This document shows, one piece after another, positions 18,707 through 28,147 of a DNA stretch of 64,000 nucleotides. The notes under the pieces are model-generated. The model was not told the origin of the DNA. It searched no databases and saw only the letters and a list, made by a program, of their open reading frames with translations. The stretch is from NCBI GenBank assembly GCA_963735955.1, contig CAVTND010000013.1, positions 44,953 through 108,952 on the forward strand. Reading direction: 5' to 3'. The stretch is from CAVTND01 sp963735955 (GTDB taxonomy: Bacteria; Pseudomonadota; Gammaproteobacteria; Burkholderiales; Burkholderiaceae_F). The translations under genes and the position numbers were made by a program. Numbering within the stretch: the stretch's first letter is position 1; each line of letters starts with the position of its first letter.

Positions 18707-20227
18707 TCAAGGCCGGGCGAGCCGCAAGCCCGCCGGCACCACGCGCTTTTCGATCAACTCGAACATGCCCTGCATCAACAGTGCAAGCACGGCGACCGGA
18801 AGGGCGCCGGCGAGCAATGCCGACTGATCATTGAGCGCCAGCCCGGTGACGATGCGATCGCCGAAGCCGCCGGCGCCGATGAAGGCAGCGATGGTCGCAG
18901 TGCCAACGTTGACAACGGCCGAGGTCTTGATGCCGGCCAGCAGCGTCGGCATGGCCAGCGGCAATTCGACCTTGCTCAGAATCGTGCCGGGACGCAGGCC
19001 CAGAGCCTTCGCTGCCTCGATCATTTCGCGCGGAATCTGCGTCAGGCCGGCGTGCGTGTTACGCACAATCGGCAACAACGCATACAAGGTCAGTGCGATG
19101 AACGCCGGCACCGGGCCGATGCGACCGGTCAGGGGAATCAGGATTGCCAGCAGCGCAAGCGACGGTATGGTCTGGATCACGCCGGTGAAGCCGAACACCA
19201 CCGGGGCGATCCGCAGGCGGCGCGCCGCAAGCATCCCCAGCGGGACGCCGATTGCGATGCTGGCGGCCAGCGAAACGAACACCAGCGCCAGGTGTTCGAA
19301 CAACAATCGTCCGAAGTCGGGTGCGAACAGGCGCTGCCAGAAGGTCGCCTGCTGTGGCGGCTGTGTGACGCGGGTCTGGCCCTGCCCCAGCCACTCCGCC
19401 GCCACCGCGGCGAAATCCTGTTTGTCGATCTCGGCGCGCGCGTTCAGTCCACGCATCGTTGCATCGTCGATCCGGCCTTCGAGCTGCGCCAGCGCCTTCC
19501 ATACCTGCGGGAAACGCGCAGGCACTTCGATGCGATGCAGGAGTACCGCGTCGTAGCGCGGAAAGAATCCGAGGTCGTCGACCAGCACGGTGAGCCCGTA
19601 CTTGTCGAGCTTCGCGTCGGTCGAGTAGATGTCGATCACATCGACCTGGCCGCCAGCGATCGCCTCGTAAGCGAGCCCGTGATCGAGACCCTTGGGCGGC
19701 GCAAAGTCCAGGCCATAACTGCGTGAGAGGTTCGGCCAGCCATCGGCTCGCCCCAGGAACTCCTGCGACAGACCGAGTTTGAGATCCGGGTGGCGTTTCA
19801 GCTCCGAGATGCGCGCAATCCCGCGCGACTGTGCGTCCTTCGTGCGCATCGCCAGCGCGTAGGTGTTGTTGAACCCGAGCGGCACCGCAACCGCCAGGCC
19901 GCGCGCGGCGAGCAGCGCATTGAGTTCGGCGAGCGGTGGCACGTGATCGAGCTTCAGCACCTCGCGCGCGATCGTGCCGGTGTATTCGGGATAAAGATCG
20001 ATGCTGCCGGCCTGCAGCGCGCCGAGCAGGATCGCCGTGTTGCCCATCCCACGCTGATGTTCCGCGGCTGGCGCGCCGTTGGCACGCGCGGTCTGCACGA
20101 AGATTTCGCCGAGGATGTAGGACTCGGTGAAGCGCTTGGACCCGATGCGTAGCTCGTCGGCGGCTGCCGCGTTCGTGCCCGGCAGGGCGAGCAAGGCACT
20201 GAAGAACAGTGTCAATGCGGCTCTCAT
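18707..20227 (-). CDS. Osmoprotectant/glycine betaine ABC importer, binding protein fused to permease
   Basis: A 506-residue fusion. A signal peptide (MRAALTLFFSALLALPGTNAAAA) is followed by an OpuAC-type binding domain: LRIGSKRFTESYILGEIFVQ, QAGSIDLYPEYTGTIAREVL and DVIDIYSTDAKLDKYGL. From about residue 320 comes a permease with several helices and the EAA loop (REMIEAAKALGLRPGTILSKVELPLAMPTLLAGIK). This binding-protein/permease fusion occurs in OpuC/YehYZ-type systems. In most of them an ATPase gene is adjacent; none is present on either side here. ATG 20227 was chosen at the signal peptide; the frame stays open upstream to 20362. Confidence 0.9.
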   Translation of the reverse strand: MRAALTLFFSALLALPGTNAAAADELRIGSKRFTESYILGEIFVQTARANGAPAAEHQRGMGNTAILLGALQAGSIDLYPEYTGTIAREVLKLDHVPPLAELNALLAARGLAVAVPLGFNNTYALAMRTKDAQSRGIARISELKRHPDLKLGLSQEFLGRADGWPNLSRSYGLDFAPPKGLDHGLAYEAIAGGQVDVIDIYSTDAKLDKYGLTVLVDDLGFFPRYDAVLLHRIEVPARFPQVWKALAQLEGRIDDATMRGLNARAEIDKQDFAAVAAEWLGQGQTRVTQPPQQATFWQRLFAPDFGRLLFEHLALVFVSLAASIAIGVPLGMLAARRLRIAPVVFGFTGVIQTIPSLALLAILIPLTGRIGPVPAFIALTLYALLPIVRNTHAGLTQIPREMIEAAKALGLRPGTILSKVELPLAMPTLLAGIKTSAVVNVGTATIAAFIGAGGFGDRIVTGLALNDQSALLAGALPVAVLALLMQGMFELIEKRVVPAGLRLARP

Positions 20228-20372
20228 AAGTACTGTCTGCGTCGCAGCTTGAGGCGCGAATTGCAAGGCGAACCTGCGCAGCGTACCGCCATGTGCCATC
20301 GGCAGTTTTTTCACACTCGCCGGGAGCGTTAACTCCGCTCCGTTGCGGATCATGGCCGGCAAGCGCCTTGCT

Positions 20373-20888
20373 TCAGCGCTTGCTCTGCGTGACCGCGCTC
20401 AGGATGCCGCGCAGTATTTCGATCGGCGCCGGAGGGCAGCCAGGGATTGCGATGTTGACCGGGATGATGTTCGCAACCCGGCCGCAGCTTGCGTAACTCT
20501 CGCCGAAGATGCCGCCGGTGCACCCGCAGTCCCCGACTGCAACGACAAGCTTTGGATCAGGCGCGGCGTCGTACGCGCGCCTGACCGCAATCTGCATGTT
20601 GCGGGCGACCGGGCCAGTGACCAGCAACAGGTCGGCATGGCGCGGGCTGGCGACGAACTTCATCCCGCGCCCTTCGAGGTTGTAGTAAGGATTGTTCAGC
20701 GCATGGATCTCGAGTTCGCAGCCGTTGCACGAACCAGCGTCGATGTGGCGGATTGCCAGCGCGCGGCCCAGCAGGGCCAGGACGGCTGATTGAATCTGCT
20801 CGCCATCGACTCGCCACGCGTCGGTGGTGTCCGGTGGTGCTTCGGTGCAGATGCCGGCCTTCAGCACCTGTTTCATCAGGGTCAGCAT
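20373..20888 (-). CDS. NuoB/HyfI-like iron-sulfur subunit of an Ehr-type complex
   Basis: A 171-residue small subunit of the NuoB / NiFe-hydrogenase small-subunit family. Candidate ligands for the proximal (N2-like) [4Fe-4S] cluster are present: Cys54 and Cys57 in GSCNGCELE, Cys121 in GDCGCTGG, and Cys151 in PGCPP. It probably passes electrons between an unknown donor and the large subunit. The gene is last in the operon; its ATG (20888) overlaps the TGA of the large-subunit gene in TGATG, so translation is coupled. Annotation pipelines would name it HyfI or formate hydrogenlyase subunit, but the partner lacks nickel ligands. Confidence 0.9.
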   Translation of the reverse strand: MLTLMKQVLKAGICTEAPPDTTDAWRVDGEQIQSAVLALLGRALAIRHIDAGSCNGCELEIHALNNPYYNLEGRGMKFVASPRHADLLLVTGPVARNMQIAVRRAYDAAPDPKLVVAVGDCGCTGGIFGESYASCGRVANIIPVNIAIPGCPPAPIEILRGILSAVTQSKR

Positions 20889-22434
20889 CAGAGGTCGTGC
20901 CCGGCGTAGCTGAGATTGAACGACTTGTTTATCAACGGGAAGTCAGGAACGATATTGCCGAGCACGGCCAGCTCGAGCAGAGGCCAGTTCTGCCAGGACG
21001 GGTCATGACAGTGACAACGCCGCACTCTGCCCCGCTGAATCAGCTTCCAGCGCGACCAGAACTTCACCTCGCCATCCCTCGACCCAGCCAACGCCAAAGC
21101 CGTCCGGATCCGAGATCGACGGCAGGGGGCTGCGCACTGCGCCGGCCGGCATGTCGTCGACGATGGCACGGATCAGGCGCAAGGACTCGGTGAGCTCTTC
21201 GAAACGCGCGTTCACACGCGCCGTCACATCGCCCCGCGAATCCGAGACGAGTCGCACCGCGAGCCGATCATAGGGCGGACAGGGAAAGTCAACCCGCAGA
21301 TCGTAGGCTTGCGCACTCGCGCGACCGGCCAGTCCGGTCAGTCCGAGGCGGGCCGCAAGTTCCGGTGTCACGACGCCGGTCATGTGGAAACGGTCTTGCA
21401 GGCCGGCGTGCTCGTCGTAGATCGCGCGCAGGGGCCGCACCTCGTTTTCGATGTCGGTGCATTGCTGGCGCAGGCGTCCCAGCCCGCCGGGCTCGAGATT
21501 GAAAGCGACACCGCCCGGAATGATGCGATCCATCAGCAGGCGATGGCCGAAGAGTTCACCATTCAGCCGCAGCCACTGCTCGCGCAGTCGCGAAAACTGC
21601 GCCAGGCCGAACGCGAGTGCCGCGTCGTTTCCGAGTGCGCCGAGATCGCCCAGATGATTGGCGACTCGTTCGCGCTCGAGCAGCGAGCGCGCGCAAGGCC
21701 GACGCCCGCGGTGTCACATCGCAGCGGGTGATGCTTTCCGCCGCCATCGCATAGGCCCACGCGTAGGCCACGGTCGAGTCGCCTGACACGCGCCCGGCCA
21801 GCCGATGGCCTTCGGCAAGTGCCTGGCCTTCGAACAGCTTGTCGATGCCCTTGTGCACATATCCGAGACGCTCTTCGAGCCGCAGCACTTTCTCGCCGAC
21901 GATCGAGAAGCGGAAGTGACCGGGCTCGATGATGCCGGCGTGGATCGGGCCGACCGGAATTTCGTGCACCCCGTCGCCGGCGACGGCGACAAACGGATAC
22001 TGCTCCTGTTGGGCCTCAAAGTTCGAAGCTGCATCGACGCCGCGCCGCAAGGGAAAAAAATCTGCCGGCCAGGCCGCGTGCCGCAGCCACGGCCGCTGAT
22101 CATCAGCGTTGCGCGCGCGAATGCCGAGCAGATCGAACGCGGCGCGCTGCATGCGGGCAGCGGCCGGAAACAGGCTTGCAAGTTCGGGGTATTCGGGTGA
22201 TTCGCCGGACATCTGAAGTCGCACGCACGCAAGCCCTTTCGTTGCCGAGTAGGCGGCATGCACGACGAATCCTTCGCCGAGATCACGCCGATCCGAGCCC
22301 CACAGCGCGACCAGGCGATGCCCGGCGTTCGCCATGGTCCGGGCCGTCGAGGTCCATTCGTCTTCGGTCGCTGTGGCCACGCCGACCGGCATTGCACCGG
22401 GCATGGGATGGAAGTTCAGTTCGGAATCAGCCAT
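20888..22434 (-). CDS. NuoCD/HyfG-like large subunit lacking all Ni ligands (frame interrupted twice)
   Basis: The start at 22434 (MADSELNFHPMPG) gives a NuoC-like N-terminal domain and then the large-subunit core (EIPVGPIHAGIIEPGHFRF). The frame changes near 21685 (GCTGCTCGAGCG) and near 21040; bridging them gives about 514 residues ending NKSFNLSYAGHDL. In hydrogenase-4 large subunits the Ni site is RVCGICxxxH and DPCxxC. Here the aligned residues are RVSGDSTVAY and NLSYAG, so Cys/Cys become Ser/Ser and Ser/Gly, and His becomes Tyr. The protein therefore cannot bind a NiFe centre and belongs with Ehr-type complexes. Helical segments such as ERVANHLGDLGALGND are normal. Confidence 0.88.
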
Positions 22435-22443
22435 TTGCTCGCT

Positions 22444-23902
22444 TCAGCCGCCGGAAATCAATCGCGCCGCCTGCTGATACCAGTCACTGAGGTAGGGCGG
22501 GATGTACAGTCCCAGCATCAATCCGATTCCAAGATGAACAAACACCGGCACCAGCGCAGGCGGGTGCGGCAACGGTTTGACCGTGGTCTCGCCGAACACC
22601 ATGGGCTGCACCTTTCCCAGGACTGCTGCAAACGCGACACCGAGCGACAGCAACAACAGCGGAGTGGCCCACGGGAAGTCGCGCATTGCGGTGGTGAGGA
22701 TCAGAAACTCGCTGGCGAACACGCCGAACGGCGGCATGCCGAGGATCGCCAGGGTGCCGAGCATCAGCCCCCAGCCGACCGTCGGGTTGACTCGGATCAG
22801 GCCGCGGATCTGGTCCATGAGCTGCGTTCCCGCCTTTTGTGAGGCATGGCCGACAGTGAAGAAGATCGCGGACTTGATCAGTGAATGCACCGTCATGTGC
22901 AGCAGTCCGGCGAAGCTCGCGATCTGACCGCCCATGCCGAAGGCGAAAGTGATCAGCCCCATGTGCTCGATTCGACGAATACGCGAACATCCGCTTGATA
23001 TCGCGCTGGCGCGACAGGAAGAAGGCGGCCAGCACAACCGACAGCAGGCCGAAGCCGATCATCAGATCGCCGGCGAAACGCGTGTTGACGGCGCCGTCCG
23101 TCAAAACCTTGCAGCGCAGGATCGCGTACAGCGCGACATTCAGGAGCAGGCCCGAGAGCACGGCGGAAATCGGCGTCGGGCCCTCGGCGTGCGCATCGGG
23201 CAACCAATTGTGGAGAGGGGCGAGACCGACCTTCGTGCCATAGCCGATCAGCATGAAGACAAAGGCGAGCGACATGACGGTCGGCTCGAGCGAGCCTTTG
23301 GCGGCATCCAGGTTGGTCCAGAGCAGGCCGCCGCCCTCGGCGCCGATTGCGCGTTCGGATGCCAGGAACAGCAGGATCGTCCCGAACAGGGCTTGCGCGA
23401 TGCCTACACCGCACAGGATGAAGTATTTCCACGCGGCCTCGAGGCTGGCGGGCGTCCGGTAGACCGCGACCAGCAACACCGTCGTCAGGGTTGCAGCCTC
23501 CATCGCTACCCACAGCAGTCCCATGTTGTTGGTCAGCAGCGCCAGCAGCATCGTGAAGGAAAAAAGCTGATACATGCTGTGAAACAGTCGCATGCGAGGC
23601 GGCGTCATCTTGCCGTGGTCGCGTTCGATGCGCATGTACGGGCGCGCGAACAGCGTGGTCGTGAATGCGACAAAGGCGGTCAGGGCGACCAGGAACACGT
23701 TCAGCGAATCGACGAAGAACTGATCGTGCAGCACCAGAATCGGGCCGTCGGCAATGATCTGCGCCGTCAGCACCACGGACGCAATGAAGGTCGCGAAGCT
23801 GAACGCCACGTTGATGTCGGGCGCGCGATCGCGGTGCCCGACCACGCCCAGCACCGCGCCGCCTGCGAGCGGAATGCACAGCACGAACAGGAGCGCCAGC
23901 AC
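22444..23902 (-). CDS. HyfF/NuoN-like proton-translocating membrane subunit (frame interrupted once)
   Basis: An antiporter-like subunit with about 14 hydrophobic helices. Family residues include the Glu of WVAMEAATLTTVLLVA, the Lys of YGTKVGLAPLHNWLPDAHAEGPTPISAVLSG and DIKRMFAYSSIEHMGLI. The frame changes at about 22972 (TTCGACGAATACG on the plus strand): AYSS is followed out of frame by IEHMG, repaired by one base, giving about 486 residues. GTG 23902 overlaps the stop of the HyfE-like gene in TAGTG. Expected role: ion translocation coupled to the redox arm. The HyfG-like gene starts 9 bases after its stop. Confidence 0.88.
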
Positions 23903-24561
23903 TAGTCTTCCTTCAGTTTCTCGAGATGCCGGATGTCCAGGCTGTCGAACTGCTCGCGGATCTGGAACATGAACACGCCGAGGATGATCATGCCGACCAG
24001 CACGTCGAGGGCGATGCCGAGTTCGACCACCATCGGCATGCCGTAGGTCGCGCTGGTGGCGGCGAAGAACAATGCGTTTTCCATCGCCAGGAAACCGATG
24101 ACCTGCGGAATCGCCTTGGTACGGGTGATCATCATCAGGAATGAAAGCAGCACGCAGGCGAGCGCGATGCCGAGCGTGCCGCGCGCGACCGAGACCGACA
24201 GCTGCGAGATCGGCAGCGCCAGGTTGAAGGCAAAGATCACCAGCACGATGCCGAGCAGCATCGTGGTCGGGATGTTGATCAGGGTCTCGATGTCCCAGCG
24301 CACGTTGAGTCGCTCGATCAGGCGGTGCAGCAGCCACGGCATCATCACGACCTTCAGCGCGAAGGTCAGCAGCGCCGAGTAGTACAGGTGCGGCTGCTCG
24401 GTGAAGTAGGCCATCGCCGTGGTCGACATCACCAGCGTCAGTCCCTGCATGGTGTACAGATGGATCAGCGACAGCACGCGCCGCTGGGCCAGCAGCGCGA
24501 ACGACAGCAGCAGCAGTACCGCCGCGAACAGGTTGATCAACTGGGTGACGAGTGCGGGCAT
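23902..24561 (-). CDS. HyfE-like membrane subunit (NuoK-related)
   Basis: A 219-residue hydrophobic protein with about six or seven helices, matching HyfE/hydrogenase-4 subunit E: MPALVTQLINLFAAVLLLLSF at the start and MENALFFAATSATYGMPMVVELGIALDVLVG in the NuoK-like C-terminal half, with the conserved Glu residues of that half. It ends in a charged tail (HLEKLKED). Its stop overlaps the GTG of the HyfF-like gene. A 71-base repeat-like sequence separates it from the HyfC-like gene upstream, which could modulate read-through. Confidence 0.88.
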   Translation of the reverse strand: MPALVTQLINLFAAVLLLLSFALLAQRRVLSLIHLYTMQGLTLVMSTTAMAYFTEQPHLYYSALLTFALKVVMMPWLLHRLIERLNVRWDIETLINIPTTMLLGIVLVIFAFNLALPISQLSVSVARGTLGIALACVLLSFLMMITRTKAIPQVIGFLAMENALFFAATSATYGMPMVVELGIALDVLVGMIILGVFMFQIREQFDSLDIRHLEKLKED

Positions 24562-24632
24562 TAGATCGCCCCTTGGCGCTGCGCGCCGTCCCCCGAGGGG
24601 GAGCGAGCGCCTTGGGAGCGGCCCGGCGGCTC
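24562..24632. repeat. Burkholderiales-type GC-rich intergenic repeat inside the Ehr operon
   Basis: The 71 bases between the HyfE- and HyfC-like genes are GC-rich and self-complementary around GTCCCCCGAGGGGGAG (about 24589-24604), with flanks GCGAGCGCCTTGGGAGCGG and GCGCTGCGCGCC. Sequences of this make-up recur between genes in Comamonadaceae-like genomes. A related sequence with CCCCGAGGGGG lies at 31598-31608 in this window. It sits in the middle of an otherwise overlapping operon. Confidence 0.5.
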
Positions 24633-25580
24633 TCATGCCCCCAGCAGGAAATGAACCAGCATGCCGATGACCGCCAGCATGAAGGCGGCGGCGAGGAACT
24701 CCGGGACGCGGAAGATGCGCATCTTGGCCGACAGTGTTTCGATCAGCGCCAGCAGCGCGCCGCCGACTGCAAGCTTGAGGACCAGCGCCGGCAATGCGAG
24801 CAGGAGCCCGACCGGCTCGTCGATCTCCGAGATGCCCCAGGGAAAGAAGATCGCCAGTCCGATGCAGGAGTAGGCAAACAACTTCAGGCTGGCGGCCCAC
24901 TCGATCAAGGCCAGGTGCCGGCCCGAGTACTCGAGGATCATCGCCTCGTGGATCATCGTCAGTTCGAGGTGAGTGGCCGGGTTGTCGACCGGCACGCGGG
25001 CGTTTTCCGCCAGCGAGACCATCGTGAAGGCCACGCCGGCGAAGGCGAGGCTCGGGTAGATCGCGAACTCCTGGTGCGCGATCGTCTCGACGATGCTGGC
25101 GAGCGAGGTCGCCTGCGTCAAGAAGGCGGCGTTGAACAGCACCATCAGCAGCGCCGGCTCGGCCAGGAACCCGACCAGCATCTCGCGCCGTGCCCCCAGG
25201 GTGCCGAACGCGGTACCGATATCCATGGCGGCGAGCGACATGAATACCCGCGCCAGCGCAAACAGGCCGACCAGTGCAATCGCGTCGGCCGCGGGGGCCA
25301 AGGGCAGATCGGTCGACAGGCTCGGGATGATTCCGCAGGCAAGCACCATCGCGCTGAATACGATGTACGGCGTGACGCGGAACAGCGGACTCGCGTGCTC
25401 GGCCACGATCGAATCCTTGTGGAACAGCTTGTGCAGGGTGCGATAGGGCAGCAGCAGCGGCGGCGCGGACTTGTTTTGCAGCCAGGCGCGACACTGGTTG
25501 ATCCAGCCGTTGAGCAAGGGCGCGCCGAGTACTGCCACGACGATGGCAAGCAGTTGGGCGACGAAGCCGGTCACGGTCAT
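24633..25580 (-). CDS. HyfC/NuoH-like membrane subunit of the Ehr-type complex
   Basis: A 315-residue hydrophobic protein with about eight helices, homologous to HycD/HyfC and NuoH, the subunit that joins redox and membrane arms. Conserved segments include GWINQCRAWLQNKSAPPLLLPYR at the N-terminus, AAMDIGTAFGTLGARREMLVGFLAEPAL, and ENARVPVDNPATHLELTMIHEAMILEYSGRHLALIEWA, with the acidic residues of the quinone-chamber region. The reading frame is intact. It begins 18 bases downstream of the HyfB-like gene. Confidence 0.92.
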   Translation of the reverse strand: MTVTGFVAQLLAIVVAVLGAPLLNGWINQCRAWLQNKSAPPLLLPYRTLHKLFHKDSIVAEHASPLFRVTPYIVFSAMVLACGIIPSLSTDLPLAPAADAIALVGLFALARVFMSLAAMDIGTAFGTLGARREMLVGFLAEPALLMVLFNAAFLTQATSLASIVETIAHQEFAIYPSLAFAGVAFTMVSLAENARVPVDNPATHLELTMIHEAMILEYSGRHLALIEWAASLKLFAYSCIGLAIFFPWGISEIDEPVGLLLALPALVLKLAVGGALLALIETLSAKMRIFRVPEFLAAAFMLAVIGMLVHFLLGA

Positions 25581-25598
25581 CGGAGGCTCATGAAAAGC

Positions 25599-27633
25599 TC
25601 ATCGAAACACCAGGACCAGCATCACGATCAGGGTGACGAAGCTGTAAAGCAGGTAGGTCGCGATCCGGCCCTGTTGCAGCTTGCCGACCAGGATCGACGC
25701 CTTCTCGACGATCGAGGCGATCGGCAGATACAGCCAGTGCCAGAAGTGATCGCTGGCCGTCAGCCGGTAGAACGGATTCGTGTCGAAGGGGCCAGGCAGG
25801 TGCCGCTCGATGCGGAAGAACGGTTCGAACACCTGCCGGATCGGTTGGCCGAAACCTTCCGCCGTATCCTGCATGCGTGCGTTCAACAGGGGGTAGCCAC
25901 AGTCCCACGGCGGCGCGCGCCGCACGCGGCCGTGATAGAAGCGGCGCACGAGCCAGACCGTCAGAGCGAAACTCGCCGCCACCAGCAGCAGTACCAGCAG
26001 AGGACTGTAGCTGGCGCGGTCCGGCGCAACCGGCGCCAGGAACAGCCAGCCACTGTTGGCGACCGCGGACCCGATCCCGTCGCCGACCAGAACGCGCGTC
26101 ACCGGATCGATCAGGGTGATGACGAAGGTCGGCAACAGGCCGAGCAGCAGACAGGGCAATGCCAGCCAGACCAGTCCGATGCGCTCGGCGAGGCCGGCAT
26201 CGTGCGAGTGCGCGATCTGCGGCTCGCGCGGCTGGCCCAGGAAGACCACACCATAGAACTTGACCATGACATAACCGCCGAGCGCGGCGACCAGGACGAT
26301 GCCGGCGGCGACAACCGGGACCACCATGTTGACGAAGGTCCCCGGCAGCCCGAGCGTGAACAGGAAACTCTGCAACAGCAGCCATTCCGACACGAAGCCA
26401 TTCAACGGCGGCAGGCCGGCGGCGGCGAGCGCACCTACCAGCGCCATCCATCCAACCCAGGGCATGAAACGCAGTAATCCTCCGAGTTTGCCGAGGCTGC
26501 GTTCGCCGGTGCCGTGCAATACGGCGCCGGTACACAGGAAGAGCAGGCTCTTGAAGTAGGCATGGTTCAGCGCGTGATAGAGCGCCGCGGTCAGCGCCAG
26601 AGCCGCCATCGCCGCCATGCCATACGCCATGAACAGCCAGGCGAGCCCCATTGCCACCAGCAGCAGTCCGATGTTCTCGATCGACGAGTAGGCGAGCAGT
26701 CGTTTCATGTCGACCTGGATCGCGCTGAAGATCACGCCGAACAAGGCCGTGAACAGTCCGATGGCGAGCGCGAGCACGCCCCACCACCAGAGGTGGAGCT
26801 GCAGCACTTCGAAGCCGATCCGCAGCAAGCCGTAGATCGCCGTCTTCAGCATCACGCCGCTCATCAGGGCGGACACCGGCGACGGCGCCGCCGGATGCGC
26901 TTCGGGCAGCCAGATGTGGAGCGGAACGATCCCGGCTTTCGCCCCGAATCCGAACAGGGCGAGAAGAAAGGCGACCGACGCCCAGAACGGCGAGAGCGGC
27001 TGTTCGCGCATGTTGGCGAAGGTGTAGTCGCCGGTGTTGGCCTGCAGTACCCCGAAGCACAAGAGGATGCGCGATTGCACCGATGTGGGCGATCAGCAGG
27101 TACAGGTAACCGGCGCGGCGGATTTCGGGAATCGTGTGGTTCGTGGTCACCAGGAAGAATGACGACAGCGCCATCAGTTCCCACATCACCATGAAGACAT
27201 AGGCGTCGTCGGCCAGCATCACCATCACCATGCTGGCGACGAAGACGTGGTACTCGAGACACAGCAGACCGGGCGCGGTGCCTTCGCCGGCGCGGAAATA
27301 GCCGGAGGCGAAGATCGAGATGCCGGCGCCGGCACCGCCGAGCAGGAACAGGAAGAACGCCGACAGCGCATCCAGGCGCAGATGGAATGGCAGCCCCGGC
27401 AATCCCAGCGGCAGGACCGCAACCTCCGGCCCCGAAAAAAGCGCCGCCAGTCCGGCAATCGCGATCAACAGGTTGAGCGCCGCTCCGAGCGGGAACAGGA
27501 CGCGGGCGACGAGGAAGAGGCTGTGCGTTCGCGCCAGGCCGGCCGCTCCCACCATCAGCAGGAGCGCGACGCTTACGAGGATCCAGTCGATCGGCAGCAG
27601 CTGCGCAAGGCTGGTCACGAGCGTCGCCGCCAT
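25599..27633 (-). CDS. HyfB/NuoL-like proton-translocating membrane subunit (frame interrupted once)
   Basis: A large antiporter-like subunit of about 677 residues with roughly 16 helices. The N-terminal segment runs to AGYLYLLIAHIGAIA; after about 27072 the frame continues ILLCFGVLQANTGDYTF (one extra base in GATGCGCGATTGC, plus strand). Conserved motifs are WELMALSSFFLVTTN with the key Glu, KAGIVPLHIWLPEAHPAAPSPVSALMSGVMLK with the pumping Lys, and MKRLLAYSSIENIGLL. The C-terminus carries a WDCGYP segment typical of HyfB. Its ATG (27633) directly abuts the stop of the ribbon-helix-helix gene. Confidence 0.9.
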
Positions 27634-27834
27634 TCAGCGCCGGGGTTTCTGCCTGGACGCGGTCAGCAGCCAGCGCGGCAGCGCCCGCTCGCCGGCATGT
27701 TCGACGATGTATTCGCGGATCAGCTGGCGCACCACCTGGGATGGAGTGAGATCCTGCGCAGCGCAGATCTCCTCGAACATCGCCTTCTTGCGCGGATCGA
27801 GCAGCAAGGTCAGGCGGGCAGTCTTCTTTTCCAC
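27634..27834 (-). CDS. CopG/Arc-type ribbon-helix-helix protein heading the Ehr operon
   Basis: A 66-residue protein. The N-terminal strand KTARLTLLLDP and helices KKAMFEEICAAQDLTPSQVVRQLIREYIVEH fit the ribbon-helix-helix fold of CopG/Arc DNA-binding proteins; a basic tail (TASRQKPRR) follows. GTG 27834 is the most likely start because a stop lies only about 19 codons upstream and no ATG is available. The gene is directly joined to the HyfB-like gene, so it is probably an autoregulator of the complex. No ligand domain is present. Confidence 0.75.
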   Translation of the reverse strand: MEKKTARLTLLLDPRKKAMFEEICAAQDLTPSQVVRQLIREYIVEHAGERALPRWLLTASRQKPRR

Positions 27835-28092
27835 CGTTTGGACTCGATCAAGCGGAAGCGACAGTTCAGCATGTTAATAGGATGTGCATCAAAAGCAAAT
27901 TGGAGTATCCTTGAATACGGCTAACAATGCGAAAACAGTCAGACGGGCTGTCAACGGAATTCCTGTAAGCTCGCAACACAGCGGTACGCGGGGCGCATGT
28001 TGCTCGATGTCGGTGCAGCCAAGGCTGCATAGGCGACGCAGGCCGGAAGTACGAAAATTCCGGCGCTTCTACGCAAGGCGTGGACACAGCGG

Positions 28093-28106
28093 TTGACGCT
28101 CGTCAA
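28093..28106. promoter_or_regulatory. FNR/CRP-family type palindrome, distal
   Basis: TTGACGCTCGTCAA is a perfect 5-4-5 palindrome matching 8 of 10 informative bases of the FNR/ANR consensus TTGAT-N4-ATCAA. Its centre lies exactly 41 bases from the centre of the proximal box, placing both on one helix face. It could also be read by another CRP/FNR-family regulator such as a DNR-type protein. Confidence 0.5.
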
Positions 28107-28133
28107 CTCCGCGTAATGACGCGGCGCGCATCA

Positions 28134-28147
28134 TTGATTTATATCCA
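28134..28147. promoter_or_regulatory. FNR/ANR-type box, proximal
   Basis: TTGATTTATATCCA matches 9 of 10 informative bases of TTGAT-N4-ATCAA. It lies about 27 bases upstream (centre to ATG) of the DUF3141 gene. If the distal box acts at the usual -41.5 position, transcription would begin near 28141 and this box would overlap the start site. Confidence 0.5.

Noticed and set aside
24552..26477. 641-codon plus-strand frame opposite the HyfC- and HyfB-like genes
   Set aside because: Shadow of hydrophobic membrane genes; its protein is unusually rich in Gln, Arg and Glu and matches no family.
20373..27633. Reading the complex as a functional hydrogenase-4 or formate hydrogenlyase
   Set aside because: All four Ni-ligand cysteines of the large subunit are replaced and no maturation or formate dehydrogenase genes are nearby.
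27838..27851. TTGGACTCGATCAA as an FNR box for the Ehr operon
   Set aside because: It matches 8 of 10 bases but lies only a few bases before the first start codon, too close for an activator site, and one half is poor.
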